Source: Companilactobacillus halodurans
GTDB lineage: Bacteria; Bacillota; Bacilli; Lactobacillales; Lactobacillaceae
Direction: 5' to 3'
Assembly (NCBI RefSeq): GCF_009600985.1
Contig: NZ_VDFP01000010.1
Coordinates: forward strand, 1-64,000
DNA: 64,000 nucleotides
Positions within the stretch are counted from its first letter, which is position 1; the number at the start of each line of letters is the position of its first letter. A program made the position numbers and the translations under genes. Positions 34,279-43,516 of the stretch are shown one piece after another. The notes under the pieces are model-generated. The model did not search any database. It saw only the letters and a program-made list of their open reading frames with translations, and was not told the origin of the DNA.

Positions 34279-35301
34279 ATGAAAAAATTAAAAATTATTT
34301 CTATATTATTCGGAGCAGTTGTTTTAGTGGCTTTAGCAATTGGTGGAGTTTTTGTTTATAAAACCCAACAATCGCTAAATTCATTGAATACAGCTAACTC
34401 CAGTGTTTCCAAGAAAATCAATCAGGGTAAGCCTTTTTCAATTCTTTTATTGGGGGCCGATACAGGAACTGATGGCCGAGTCGATCGAGGGAATTCTGAT
34501 ACGATGATGCTTTTGACCTTGAATCCAGCTAAGAAAAAGACTGTTGCCTATTCGATTCCTCGTGATGCTCTAGCTGAAATGGTCGGAGATAAGGAAAAGA
34601 ATGTTCAAAAAATCAATGCTGCTTATAATATTGGTTTGGCAACGATGGCTAAAAAGACAGTGGGCAGTTTCTTAGGCGTTCCAGTTGATTATCATGTAGC
34701 CATCAATATGAAAGCCTTAGAAAAAACAGTTGACTTCGTCGGTGGCGTGACTGTCAAGAGTGATCTCAATGTGTCATTTGATGGGATAACGATTCCTAAA
34801 GGAACGCATCACTTAAATGGCAAACAAGCTTTAACTTATGCACGGATGAGGTATCAAGACCCACGTGGAGATTATGGTCGTCAAATTCGTCAGCAACAAA
34901 TTTTAAAGGCGGTCGTCAAAAAACTTGAGCAGCCTAAGTATCTTGCTAAATTGCCTGATTTGATTAAATCGTTAGGTTCAGATATCAATACTGATTTAAC
35001 GACTAGTCAAATCGACCAGATTATTTTGAAGTATCATAATGCTTCTAAATCGATGAGCTTCAATCAGCTGCAAGGACAGACGGCTTGGATCAATCAAAGT
35101 TCGTATCAAGTTTTGCCTACGCAAACGCTCCAACAGGCTTCAGATAAGTTACGTGCTAATTTAGGACTTGATTCAGCTACATTAGACAACACGGAAACCA
35201 AATTGAATGCGAAAAATAAATCGTTCTTCAATGATGAAGATAATACTGATTATAAGACTTATGGATTAGATAAGACTTATTACAGCAACAATACATATTA
35301 A
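34279..35301 (+). CDS. LytR-CpsA-Psr (LCP) family protein
   Basis: 340 residues with an N-terminal membrane anchor (about 5-27) and an extracellular LCP domain. LCP enzymes attach teichoic acids or other undecaprenyl-linked polymers to peptidoglycan. Key residues are in LLLGADTG, RGNSDTMML, the arginine-aspartate of SIPRDAL, and DYGRQIRQQQ. The gene is single and is followed by a strong terminator. Confidence 0.92.
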   Translation: MKKLKIISILFGAVVLVALAIGGVFVYKTQQSLNSLNTANSSVSKKINQGKPFSILLLGADTGTDGRVDRGNSDTMMLLTLNPAKKKTVAYSIPRDALAEMVGDKEKNVQKINAAYNIGLATMAKKTVGSFLGVPVDYHVAINMKALEKTVDFVGGVTVKSDLNVSFDGITIPKGTHHLNGKQALTYARMRYQDPRGDYGRQIRQQQILKAVVKKLEQPKYLAKLPDLIKSLGSDINTDLTTSQIDQIILKYHNASKSMSFNQLQGQTAWINQSSYQVLPTQTLQQASDKLRANLGLDSATLDNTETKLNAKNKSFFNDEDNTDYKTYGLDKTYYSNNTY

Positions 35302-35353
35302 AAATACTCCATAACATTTAGATGAAGAATCTAAGTGTTGTGGAGTATTTTTT
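35302..35353. terminator. Bidirectional terminator
   Basis: Arms AATACTCCA-AACA-TTAGAT and ATCTAA-TGTT-TGGAGTATT with a T-run serve the LCP gene and the convergent GntR gene. Confidence 0.9.
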
Positions 35354-36071
35354 ATAATGTGACATCAGCGATTATTTGACTGTGCTCATAAGGGAAATGC
35401 GATTCAGAAATTTCAAATGGTTGACCATCATCAAGATAGCTTAATTGATTGATGACTAAAACGGGTTCGCCAATTTCTTTTGCAATGCCAGTTTTAATGT
35501 CATCTTGATCAGCTTTTTTGGCACTGACCACTCGATGAGAGCCCTCAATGCTTAGGCCTTCGCTTTGTAAATGTCCATAAATCGATTTTTTCAAAATATC
35601 GTCGGTTAAGGTCGTGATAGAAGTGGGCATGATAGTGTGCTCATAAGCAAAAACTTCTTTGTTGACGTAACGGACTCTTCGAATCACATAAACTGGTTCG
35701 GTGTCTGGAATCAATAGTTGTTCAGCTTCTTTTTTAGTAGGGATGCGGGCTGATAATTCAACGATTTTACTGGTAACTTTTTTGCCCTCATTGGTTCTGG
35801 TAGCTCCCAAAGGTTTGTCGATTGGGGAAACAACTCCAAATTCGCTTTTATCGATTTTATAATCTTTGCGAACAAAAGTACCAGCACCACGCTTTGAGTA
35901 AACCATCCCTTCAACGACTAGCTGTTGAATAGCTTTGTGGACAGTAATGCGGGTAGTACCGAAATTTCGAGCCATTTGATTTTGATCTGGCATCAGCTCC
36001 CCAGGCGCATATTTGCCAGTCTTTATTTGCTGGCGTAATTTGTCAGCGACCTCTTTATATTTATATGCCAT
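35352..36071 (-). CDS. GntR/HutC-family sugar-operon repressor (UTRA domain)
   Basis: 239 residues. The winged helix is at about 1-70 (RITVHKAIQQLVVEGMVYSKRGAGTFV) and the UTRA effector domain at about 90-235, ending with the family-typical FEISESHFPYE. It is of the TreR/BglR type, which senses phosphorylated sugars. It is divergent from the GH1 and PTS genes. A 16-bp palindrome of TreR-like sequence lies in between, so it probably represses that operon. Confidence 0.9.
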   Translation of the reverse strand: MAYKYKEVADKLRQQIKTGKYAPGELMPDQNQMARNFGTTRITVHKAIQQLVVEGMVYSKRGAGTFVRKDYKIDKSEFGVVSPIDKPLGATRTNEGKKVTSKIVELSARIPTKKEAEQLLIPDTEPVYVIRRVRYVNKEVFAYEHTIMPTSITTLTDDILKKSIYGHLQSEGLSIEGSHRVVSAKKADQDDIKTGIAKEIGEPVLVINQLSYLDDGQPFEISESHFPYEHSQIIADVTL

Positions 36072-36145
36072 AATTGTTCTCTTTTTTCTCGATAGTTTTT
36101 CCTACTAAGTTTAGCATTTTTATTAGTCTTTTTCTGCCCTTAAAT

Positions 36146-36161
36146 AAAAGTATATACTTTT
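36146..36161. promoter_or_regulatory. GntR operator (TreR-like palindrome)
   Basis: Perfect palindrome AAAAGTATATACTTTT with the GTATATAC core of TreR-type operators. An identical 16-mer is at 48338-48353. Confidence 0.7.
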
Positions 36162-36201
36162 TATAAAATAAGTATTTACATAGGTCGAAAGCGATGTATA
36201 A

Positions 36202-36215
36202 TGAAAGCGTATTCA
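36202..36215. promoter_or_regulatory. cre (CcpA) site
   Basis: TGAAAGCGTATTCA matches the cre consensus at every fixed position, about 30 bp before the GH1 start. Confidence 0.75.
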
Positions 36216-36245
36216 AAAGATAAATAAACGAAAGGACGGTGTAAT

Positions 36246-37628
36246 ATGACGGAAGAATTACCAGAGGATTTTGCTTGGGGCAACTCGAGTTCCAGCATGC
36301 AAACTGAAGGTGCTTTTGATATCGGAGGAAAAGGCAAGTCGGTTTACGATGTCAGACCCGCCACAAAGGATGCGTCAGATTGGCATGATGCTATTGATGA
36401 ATATCATCGTTACAACGAAGATTTCGATTTGATGGCAAAAGAAGGGATGAATTTCTATCGTTTCCAAATATCATGGAGTCGCGTTAATCCAATGGGTGAT
36501 GGGGATTTCAATGAGGAAGGAATCAAGTTTTATGACAAGCTGATTACTGCGTTACTAAAACGTGGCATCACGCCAATGATTTGCCTGTATCACTTCGATA
36601 TGCCACTGCACTTAGCAGAAGAATATAACGGCTTTTTATCACGTCATGTGGTGGACGCTTTTGTTCGTTACGGAATTGAAATGGTTAAGCGTTTTGGTGA
36701 CCGAGTCAAGTATTGGATTACTTTTAACGAACGAAACCTCTATCACACTAGCGGCGCATTTAGGATTGCTGGTTATTTGAAGGGTGATAAAACAATTGAT
36801 GAATTGTATCAAATCAGTCATCACGTTATGTTGGCTCATGCTGGCGTTGTTAACTATATTCACGAACAAACTGATTGCAAGACTGGGGGGATGTTAGCTT
36901 ATAGCGAAGTGTATCCAGCTTCTCCAAAGCCCAAAGATATCTTATACGCTCGTCAAATCAATGAATTTTTGAATCGCGACTTGTTGGATGTCTTTGTCTT
37001 TGGACGTTATTCAAAGGAAGTTTTGACCTTTGTTAAAAACCATCAGATTGATATGGATTATCAGTTGAATGATGATGAGGCGCTTGTAAAAGTGACGTCA
37101 GATTTTATTGCATTTAGCTATTATAGGAGCGATACGATTAGTTCAGATCTTGTTCCAGAAGGAACTATTCCTAATTATTACCTTGATAAGGGCGTAAAAA
37201 AGAATCCATATCTGAAATCATCGGAATTTGGTTGGCAAATCGATCCCTTAGGATTTAGAGATATTTTAACTAAGGTTTACAACGAGTACGGTGTCCCAAT
37301 GTTTCCAATTGAAAATGGAATTGGTTTACGTGAAGAATTCGATGGTAGTGAGATTCAAGACGATGAGCGCATTGAATACCATCGTGAGCATATTCAAGCT
37401 ATGAAAGATGCTATTTTTGAGGATGGCGTCGAAGTTATCGGTTATTTAGGATGGGGCCTAATTGATATCCCAAGTTCCAGCGGCAATATGGACAAGCACT
37501 ATGGAACGGTTTATGTCAACCGAACTAACCATGACTTGAAAGATATGAAACGTGTTCCAAAGAAGAGCTATTGGTGGTTGCAACACGTTATTAAAACTAA
37601 TGGCTCAGATTTATCAGATTTAAAGTAG
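36246..37628 (+). CDS. GH1 6-phospho-beta-glucosidase
   Basis: 460 residues of family GH1, hydrolysing phosphorylated beta-glucosides delivered by the PTS. The acid/base is Glu162 in TFNERN and the nucleophile is Glu356 in PIENG. The late SSSGNMDKHYG has the Ser-Lys-Tyr set known to bind the 6-phosphate. TFNERN is a departure from the common NEP or NEI. It is the first gene of a PTS operon with a cre site and operator upstream. It could be specific for cellobiose or gentiobiose phosphate. Confidence 0.92.
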   Translation: MTEELPEDFAWGNSSSSMQTEGAFDIGGKGKSVYDVRPATKDASDWHDAIDEYHRYNEDFDLMAKEGMNFYRFQISWSRVNPMGDGDFNEEGIKFYDKLITALLKRGITPMICLYHFDMPLHLAEEYNGFLSRHVVDAFVRYGIEMVKRFGDRVKYWITFNERNLYHTSGAFRIAGYLKGDKTIDELYQISHHVMLAHAGVVNYIHEQTDCKTGGMLAYSEVYPASPKPKDILYARQINEFLNRDLLDVFVFGRYSKEVLTFVKNHQIDMDYQLNDDEALVKVTSDFIAFSYYRSDTISSDLVPEGTIPNYYLDKGVKKNPYLKSSEFGWQIDPLGFRDILTKVYNEYGVPMFPIENGIGLREEFDGSEIQDDERIEYHREHIQAMKDAIFEDGVEVIGYLGWGLIDIPSSSGNMDKHYGTVYVNRTNHDLKDMKRVPKKSYWWLQHVIKTNGSDLSDLK

Positions 37629-37655
37629 TAAAAAAATATTCTGGGGGCGAATTTT

Positions 37656-38996
37656 ATGGCTAGTGAATCAACATCAGAAAAACTAGAACATGATTCTTTC
37701 TTAGATAAATTCACTAAGGTTTCTGTCACAGTTGGTAATTGGGTTTATCTAAGATCGTTACGTGATGCTTTCGCTGTTATCTTGCCAGTCTTTATTATCG
37801 CTGGTTTAGGTACATTGCTTAATAACACGGTTTTCGTTTGGTTATTCAAGGGTGCTACTTTAGCAAAAGTTCAAGTTTTTGGTAATGCCATATCAAATGG
37901 TACTTTGAACGTTGCCGGTGTCTTAGTTGCACCTATGATTGGCTTCATGTTGGCTCGTAATAAAGGATTCAATAATCCGATTGCGGCTTCTGCCATGTCT
38001 TTGGCATGTCTATTCATCATGATGCCTGGTTCTATTTCTTTAGCTGGTATGAACGGTAAGACCATGCACACTGTTACTGGTGGTATGAGTTATCTAAATA
38101 CTGGTACACAAGGTATGTTCGGTGGTATCATCGTCGGACTTGTGGCTACGGCTATTTTTATCAAATTAGCTGGTATCAAAAAATTACAGATTAATTTAGG
38201 TGAAAATGTTCCACCTGCAGTTAGTCAATCATTCAGCGTTTTGATTCCTGCTTTGATTTTGATGTCAATCTTTGCTTTGATTGCTGCATTATTAGCTGGT
38301 TTGTTCAACGCCGATTTGATCAATTTAATCAAGGATTGGATTCAAGAACCACTTCGTGGATTTAACACAAGTATTGTTGGCTTTTGTGTCATTTACTTCT
38401 GTGCTAACTTCCTCTTTACTTTGGGTATTCACCAAACAGTTATTTCAGGTTCTTTGATGGATCCACTGGTATTGATCAATATGAACCAAAATATGTTAGC
38501 TTATGCTCACCATGCACAAATTCCTAACATCATCACTACTTCTTTCGTATCAAACTACGTTTTAGTTGGTGGTTCTGGTTCAACAATTTCTTTAATTATC
38601 GCTATTCTTCTCTTCAGTAAAGTTAAAGCTGGTAGAGATGTTGCTAAACTATCGTTGGCACCTGGTATTTTCAATATCAACGAACCTATGATTTTTGGTT
38701 ATCCTATCGTCTTCAACTTACCATTGATGATTCCATTCGTATTATTCCCAGTTATTGGTGCTTTGATGGGATACTACGCAACGCTTCTAGGTTGGGTATC
38801 AAGAACAGTCGTCTTAGTACCATGGACAACGCCGCCTTTGATTGGTCCATATCTATCGACAGCCGGTGATTGGCGGGCCGTTATCCTACAAGTCATTATC
38901 CTAGCAATTGGTGTTTTCTTATATCTTCCATTTATGAAGATCAGTGAACGTGTTGCTGCAAAGCAAGCTGAAATGAATTTGGACCCTAAGGCTTAA
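37656..38996 (+). CDS. PTS EIIC, cellobiose/lichenan type
   Basis: 446 residues with about ten membrane segments, of the CelB-type EIIC. It has SLAPGIFNINEPMIFGYPIVFN, the family's substrate-site block. It imports a beta-glucoside while it is phosphorylated by EIIB. No EIIA or EIIB gene is nearby, so it must borrow them from another locus. It lies 27 bp after the GH1 gene. Confidence 0.92.
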   Translation: MASESTSEKLEHDSFLDKFTKVSVTVGNWVYLRSLRDAFAVILPVFIIAGLGTLLNNTVFVWLFKGATLAKVQVFGNAISNGTLNVAGVLVAPMIGFMLARNKGFNNPIAASAMSLACLFIMMPGSISLAGMNGKTMHTVTGGMSYLNTGTQGMFGGIIVGLVATAIFIKLAGIKKLQINLGENVPPAVSQSFSVLIPALILMSIFALIAALLAGLFNADLINLIKDWIQEPLRGFNTSIVGFCVIYFCANFLFTLGIHQTVISGSLMDPLVLINMNQNMLAYAHHAQIPNIITTSFVSNYVLVGGSGSTISLIIAILLFSKVKAGRDVAKLSLAPGIFNINEPMIFGYPIVFNLPLMIPFVLFPVIGALMGYYATLLGWVSRTVVLVPWTTPPLIGPYLSTAGDWRAVILQVIILAIGVFLYLPFMKISERVAAKQAEMNLDPKA

Positions 38997-38998
38997 TT

Positions 38999-39178
38999 AT
39001 GAAAGTTTGGTTCAGTTATCTCGCCATTGCTGGTTTGATTCTTTTAGGATTATTTGACCTAGTAAATTTTGGGTTGAGCATCACAACCGTAAGCACCTTT
39101 GCAATTGCAATCCTCTTTATTATTTCTTTGTACAATTCATTGCAAAATAAAAAGATGCAGAGTAAAAAAATTAAATAA
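38999..39178 (+). CDS. Small two-helix membrane protein
   Basis: 59 residues (MKVWFSYLAIAGLILLGL... to ...QNKKMQSKKIK). Two hydrophobic helices (about 6-22 and 27-46) are followed by a basic tail. It starts two bases after the EIIC stop codon and ends at the operon terminator. I do not recognise a family; the position suggests an accessory to the EIIC or a general small membrane protein. Confidence 0.7.
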   Translation: MKVWFSYLAIAGLILLGLFDLVNFGLSITTVSTFAIAILFIISLYNSLQNKKMQSKKIK

Positions 39179-39180
39179 TA

Positions 39181-39218
39181 AAAATGGCAAAATTCTATAT
39201 AGAATTTTGCCATTTTTT
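39181..39218 (+). terminator. Rho-independent terminator
   Basis: AAAATGGCAAAATTCTA and TAGAATTTTGCCATTTT form a long perfect stem with T6. Confidence 0.92.
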
Positions 39219-39637
39219 GATACTTAATTAAAAAATGAGTTTTAATCAATAAAAAATAATTTTTGAGAGTAAAAGAGTAAAACTTTGAACTAAATATTTA
39301 GTAAAAATCGATGACGTTTGTAAATTATCTCACAAGTTTTAAGAAATTGATTGGAATTACTAATTAGATTAGAAAGCTCTTAATGATTGATATAAAGGCA
39401 ATCTGTTATACTATTCAAAGACAGGTGTTTACGGTAATTAAACAAAAATGATATTTTAAGGAAATTAGTCGAAATAATGTGACAAAGGTCACAAAAAGAT
39501 ATTGTTTTTAATTATTGCAACCGTTAACATTGGAATTGGAATGAAAAAGAGAAAAGGAGGGCGTAATTTCTAAAGAATTTTAATTTATTCGATTAAATTA
39601 ATGCTTACTTTTTAAGTATAAGTAGGAGGCATTTTGT
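39219..39637. other. Long leader region before the OPT operon
   Basis: An AT-rich stretch without a supported gene. It holds a Crp/Fnr-type palindrome (39478-39493) and a possible promoter, TTGTTT (39502) with TAACAT (39525) at 17 bp. A possible ten-codon leader frame is at 39541-39573, and a second strong ribosome-binding site (AGGAGG) precedes the OPT start. The 100-bp leader may carry further regulation. Confidence 0.5.
39478..39493. promoter_or_regulatory. Crp/Fnr-family operator
   Basis: TGTGACAAAGGTCACA is a perfect 6-4-6 palindrome fitting TGTGA-N6-TCACA. It is centred about 50 bp upstream of the predicted transcription start, a position usual for activators. Confidence 0.6.
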
Positions 39638-41551
39638 ATGAAAAAGAGCCTGTCTAAGTCAGCATATGGAGGAATTTCTGGGGAGAAATACGTTCCATAT
39701 GTGACTGATAAAGATAATCATGGTGGCAACTCGATTATTATGATTATGGGTGCCATCTTGGCAGTGATTTTCGCCGCATCGACTGCTTATTCAGGGATGA
39801 AAGCTGGATTGACAGTTGCTGCAGGGATACCAGGATCAATTATTGGTTCAGGATTAGTTGCTGCTTTTGCAAAAAAGAAGGGAATCCTCGGCAAGAACCT
39901 TCTCCAAGGGATGTCCAGTGGTGGTGAATCAATTGCCAGTGGAATGATTTACGTCTTGCCCGCCATTATTGTTATCGGTGGTCGAATCAATTTCATTGCT
40001 GGGGTTTTAGTTGGGGCCTTGGCTGTACTCTTTGCGATTGGAACGTCTTCATTAGTTCAAAATTATTTAGTCGTCGAAGAGCATGGAAAATTGGTCTACC
40101 CTGAATCAATGGCCATTTCAGAAGCTTTAGTAGCGTCCGAAGCCGGAGGGGATTCCTTGAAATTTATGGGAATCGGCTTTGGTATCGGTGGAGTCTTGAC
40201 TCTGTTCACGACCCAAGTGTTCGGTTGGATTAACAGTACCATCACCTATGTTGGTAATTCGTTTTATCGCTGGAAGATGTCGACTGAAGTTAATCCAATG
40301 TTAGCCGGAATCGGATTCGTTGTTGGTTTAGATGTTGCTTTGACAATGTTTGCTGGTTCAGTGCTATCGAATTTTGGTATCACGCCACTGATTGCTAACT
40401 TTACCCAAATGGCTGGCAATCATGCTAAGGATTGGAACGATGTCAGTGTTGCCGTCAATCAAATGGGCGTCGACCAAGTCGCAGGATCATATTCGAAATA
40501 TATTGGTGCTGGTATGATGCTTTGCGGTGGAATTGTTGGTGCCGTTAAGTTGATTCCAGTTATCATTACTTCAATCAAGAAGACTTTAAATGCTAGAAAT
40601 GGCAACAATGATGATCGTAATCTCTTAGGAATTTGGTCATTATTGATTGCTGTTATTGCAATTTTTGTCGTAGGTTTCTTTATCTCTGGTAACATTGCCA
40701 TGGCAATCGTTGGTGGAATCCTTTCAATTATCTTGGCCTTGTTATTCGTTATCGTATCTGCCAGATTAGCTGGTACTATTGGGTGTTCCAATGCGCCTGT
40801 ATCTGGTATGACTATTGCTTCTTTAGTTATTATGACTTTAGTCTTCGTCATCTTTGGCTGGACTAGCAATGCTAATAATCAAATTCTATTATTATTTGGA
40901 GTCTTCATCGTTACAGCCATCTCTGTTGGTGGTGCCTACATGCAGACTCAAAAAGTAAATTACGTTATCGGTGGCAATAAAAATGAAATGATGAAGTATT
41001 TCATGATTGCCGCTATGATCGGTGTCATTATCGTGGTCGGAATGACTGTAATTCTCGAACCACAATTGAAGATTACCGGTTCAAATCCACCATTTGGTAT
41101 GCCACAAGCTAACTTGATTGCAACATTGACAACCGGAATCATGTCAGGAAATCTTCCTTGGATTATGATTATTATCGGTGTCGTTATTGCGGTCGTTTGT
41201 TGGATGCTGGGACTATCAATTATGACTGTCGCTTTAGGATTTTATCTACCAATCTCGACTACTTCAATTATTTTAGTCGGTGCTTTGATTAAAATGTTGA
41301 TTGAAAAAATTACTAAAGATAAACAATTACAAGATAAAAGAGTTCAAAGCGGTATCAGTCTTTCATCAGGATTAATCGCCGGAGGTTCAATCATTGGACT
41401 CATCGGAATAATCTTGCACGTAACCAACGTATTAGGCGACAAGACGCCAACAGGATTTGCTGGCAGCAACGCCGTTGGTTTAATATTACTGGCAGTTTTA
41501 ATCGTTTCAATTATTCTACCTTTGGTCAATATTAAAAAAGAAGCCAAGTAG
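39638..41551 (+). CDS. OPT-family oligopeptide transporter
   Basis: 637 residues with about 15 hydrophobic segments. OPT proteins import oligopeptides or metal chelates with protons. Family blocks include SGGESIASGMIYVLPA, VEEHGKLVYPESMAISEAL, and NPMLAGIGFVVGLDVA. It is followed by a PqqD-like gene (12 bp) and a dipeptidase (36 bp), which form one probable operon with it for peptide import and breakdown. Confidence 0.92.
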   Translation: MKKSLSKSAYGGISGEKYVPYVTDKDNHGGNSIIMIMGAILAVIFAASTAYSGMKAGLTVAAGIPGSIIGSGLVAAFAKKKGILGKNLLQGMSSGGESIASGMIYVLPAIIVIGGRINFIAGVLVGALAVLFAIGTSSLVQNYLVVEEHGKLVYPESMAISEALVASEAGGDSLKFMGIGFGIGGVLTLFTTQVFGWINSTITYVGNSFYRWKMSTEVNPMLAGIGFVVGLDVALTMFAGSVLSNFGITPLIANFTQMAGNHAKDWNDVSVAVNQMGVDQVAGSYSKYIGAGMMLCGGIVGAVKLIPVIITSIKKTLNARNGNNDDRNLLGIWSLLIAVIAIFVVGFFISGNIAMAIVGGILSIILALLFVIVSARLAGTIGCSNAPVSGMTIASLVIMTLVFVIFGWTSNANNQILLLFGVFIVTAISVGGAYMQTQKVNYVIGGNKNEMMKYFMIAAMIGVIIVVGMTVILEPQLKITGSNPPFGMPQANLIATLTTGIMSGNLPWIMIIIGVVIAVVCWMLGLSIMTVALGFYLPISTTSIILVGALIKMLIEKITKDKQLQDKRVQSGISLSSGLIAGGSIIGLIGIILHVTNVLGDKTPTGFAGSNAVGLILLAVLIVSIILPLVNIKKEAK

Positions 41552-41563
41552 GAGGTAAGTTAA

Positions 41564-41923
41564 ATGGCAAAGCGTCGTCCTAAATTAACTGAAGAAGATT
41601 TAAAGCACATGGTATTTAAGAAGAACCCTGAAGTAACTTATCAAAGAAAAGCAGGCATCATTACCATTGTGAGAAAACAAGATCATCCCATTCAAAAATT
41701 TTTCCGGAAATTACACGTTCACATTCCTGAAAAATCTTATTTAGAGATGGATGAATATGGAAGCTACGTCTTCACCAAGGTTAATGGACATCGAAATGCT
41801 TATGAGATTGGCAAGGAACTAGCCGAAAAGTTTCCTGACACCGATAAGTATCGCTATACCAGATTGATACTTTTCTTACAACAAATAGAAGACGTTGACC
41901 ATTTAATTGAACGAGTTTCATAA
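41564..41923 (+). CDS. PqqD-like protein
   Basis: 119 residues. The C-terminal half (about 58-118) has the PqqD pattern LEMDEYGSYVFTKVNG...EIGKELAEKF..., with a final helix ending in DVDHLIERV. PqqD is the peptide-recognition domain of ribosomal-peptide pathways. The basic N-terminal half is extra. No radical-SAM enzyme or obvious precursor peptide is nearby. It lies between the OPT transporter and PepD, so I infer a peptide-binding role in uptake or hydrolysis, which is untested. Confidence 0.75.
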   Translation: MAKRRPKLTEEDLKHMVFKKNPEVTYQRKAGIITIVRKQDHPIQKFFRKLHVHIPEKSYLEMDEYGSYVFTKVNGHRNAYEIGKELAEKFPDTDKYRYTRLILFLQQIEDVDHLIERVS

Positions 41924-41959
41924 TGAAATAAGAATAAAAATTTACTGGGGGATTTAAAA

Positions 41960-43387
41960 ATGACAGATCGCATCGAATTATCAGCATGTACATCAATCAT
42001 GGTAGGTAAAAAGGCCTCAATGGATGGAGCAACTTACATCTCCAGAAATGAAGACCGTTTGAATGCTATTTATAGAAAAAGAATTATCGTTCAACCTGCT
42101 GTTTCAGGCCGTAAAGAAACTTATGTTTCACCATATAATAAGATGACAGCACCTTATCCAGAAAGTGGCTATCGTTATACATCAACGCTTGACGCTGACC
42201 AAAGTACTGGACCAAACGAAGAGGATGGCTTTAACGAAAAAAATGTTGGTGTCAGTGCTACCGAAAGTGTTTATGCCAATGAAAAAGTTTTAGCCTTTGA
42301 TCCATATGTTAAAAATGGTTTAGCTGAAGATTCCTTAGCAACCTTAGTCTTGCCATACATCGATTCCGCTCGCGATGGAGTAAAGTATTTAGGTAAGTTA
42401 GTTGCTAAATATGGTTCAGCCGAAGGAAATGGCTTGCAATTCAACGACAAAGACGAAGTTTGGTACATGGAAGTAGTTACTGGACACCAATGGGTAGCCG
42501 TACGTATTCCAGATGACAGCTATGCCGTAGCTGCTAATCAAGTTGCCATTCAAGACATTGACTTCAACGACCCCGAAAACTTCATGTGGGCTGATGGCAT
42601 CCAAGACTTCGTAGAAAAGCATGACTTGAACCCAGACTTCGACCGTTGGGACTTCAGACATATCTTTGGCACAGATACTGAAAAAGACCACCACTACAAC
42701 ACGCCACGTGTTTGGTTTGCACAACGCTATTTGAACCCATCGATTGAACAAGACCCAGAATCAGCTGAATTGCCATTTATCAGAAAAGCTGAAAAGAAAA
42801 TTTCAGTTGAGGATATTCAATACCTATTGAAGTCACACTACAATGAAACAAAGTATGACCCACTAGGAAACGGCAGCGAGCACGACAAGAAAACATATCG
42901 TTCAATCTCACTATCAAGAACAGCCAACTCACACATCTTGCAAATGAGAGACTCAGACAAGAATGGAGCTGCCGGAGTAGAATGGACAGGCTTTGGAATC
43001 CCAAGCTTCTGCCCACAAGTACCATTCTTTACAAACGCCAACGACATCGACGAATCATACAGCTATACACCAGAAAAGATGGACCTAAAGAGCGCCTATT
43101 GGTTATATGAAGCCTTAGCAATGGTAGTAGAATCACACTACAAAGAATTCGTAGAACCAAACCTAGACTATCAAAAAGCCTTATCAGAATGGGCCAGAAG
43201 AAAAATCGATGCAGTCGACCAAAAAGCAGTGAAAATGGAAGGTAAAGAATTAACAGAATACCTAACAGAGCAAAATCATGAAATAGTTAAACATTATAAT
43301 GAAGAAACAAAGAAACACCTAGCAGATTTGGTAACACAAGGAACGGAGCTGTCCAAGTTGACATTTAAGATGGATCCAAATCTCTAG
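41960..43387 (+). CDS. pepD: C69-family dipeptidase PepD, copy 1
   Basis: 475 residues of the N-terminal-nucleophile peptidase family C69 with broad dipeptidase activity in the cytoplasm. The catalytic Cys10 is in ACTSIMVGKKASMDGA, followed by RNED. YVSPYN and AVAANQV are further family blocks. A nine-residue propeptide may be removed to free the cysteine. It is the last gene of the OPT-PqqD operon. The G of its TAG stop is the first base of repeat C4. A paralogue is at 45518-46927. Confidence 0.93.
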   Translation: MTDRIELSACTSIMVGKKASMDGATYISRNEDRLNAIYRKRIIVQPAVSGRKETYVSPYNKMTAPYPESGYRYTSTLDADQSTGPNEEDGFNEKNVGVSATESVYANEKVLAFDPYVKNGLAEDSLATLVLPYIDSARDGVKYLGKLVAKYGSAEGNGLQFNDKDEVWYMEVVTGHQWVAVRIPDDSYAVAANQVAIQDIDFNDPENFMWADGIQDFVEKHDLNPDFDRWDFRHIFGTDTEKDHHYNTPRVWFAQRYLNPSIEQDPESAELPFIRKAEKKISVEDIQYLLKSHYNETKYDPLGNGSEHDKKTYRSISLSRTANSHILQMRDSDKNGAAGVEWTGFGIPSFCPQVPFFTNANDIDESYSYTPEKMDLKSAYWLYEALAMVVESHYKEFVEPNLDYQKALSEWARRKIDAVDQKAVKMEGKELTEYLTEQNHEIVKHYNEETKKHLADLVTQGTELSKLTFKMDPNL

Positions 43388-43516
43388 AGAGTGAAACAGG
43401 GGCGCCCAGCTCACGAGGACTAAGACAATTTCACGAAGTGCTCGCGCATTTTGCGAGCAGTTTGGGAAATAGGCTTAGCCGCAATGAGTTGCCCCTGTGT
43501 AACTCGTTTCCACTAT
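43387..43516 (+). repeat. Structured repeat family C, copy 4
   Basis: Starts with the G of the pepD stop codon (TAGAGAGTG) and reads in the same direction. It has the GGGGC/GCCCC-type outer stem and the apical stem GCTCGC/GCGAGC. Confidence 0.85.

Noticed and set aside
39541-39573. Ten-codon leader frame MKKRKGGRNF before the OPT gene
   Set aside because: It is too short to support, and its apparent AGGAGG lies inside the frame. I mention it only within the leader-region entry.
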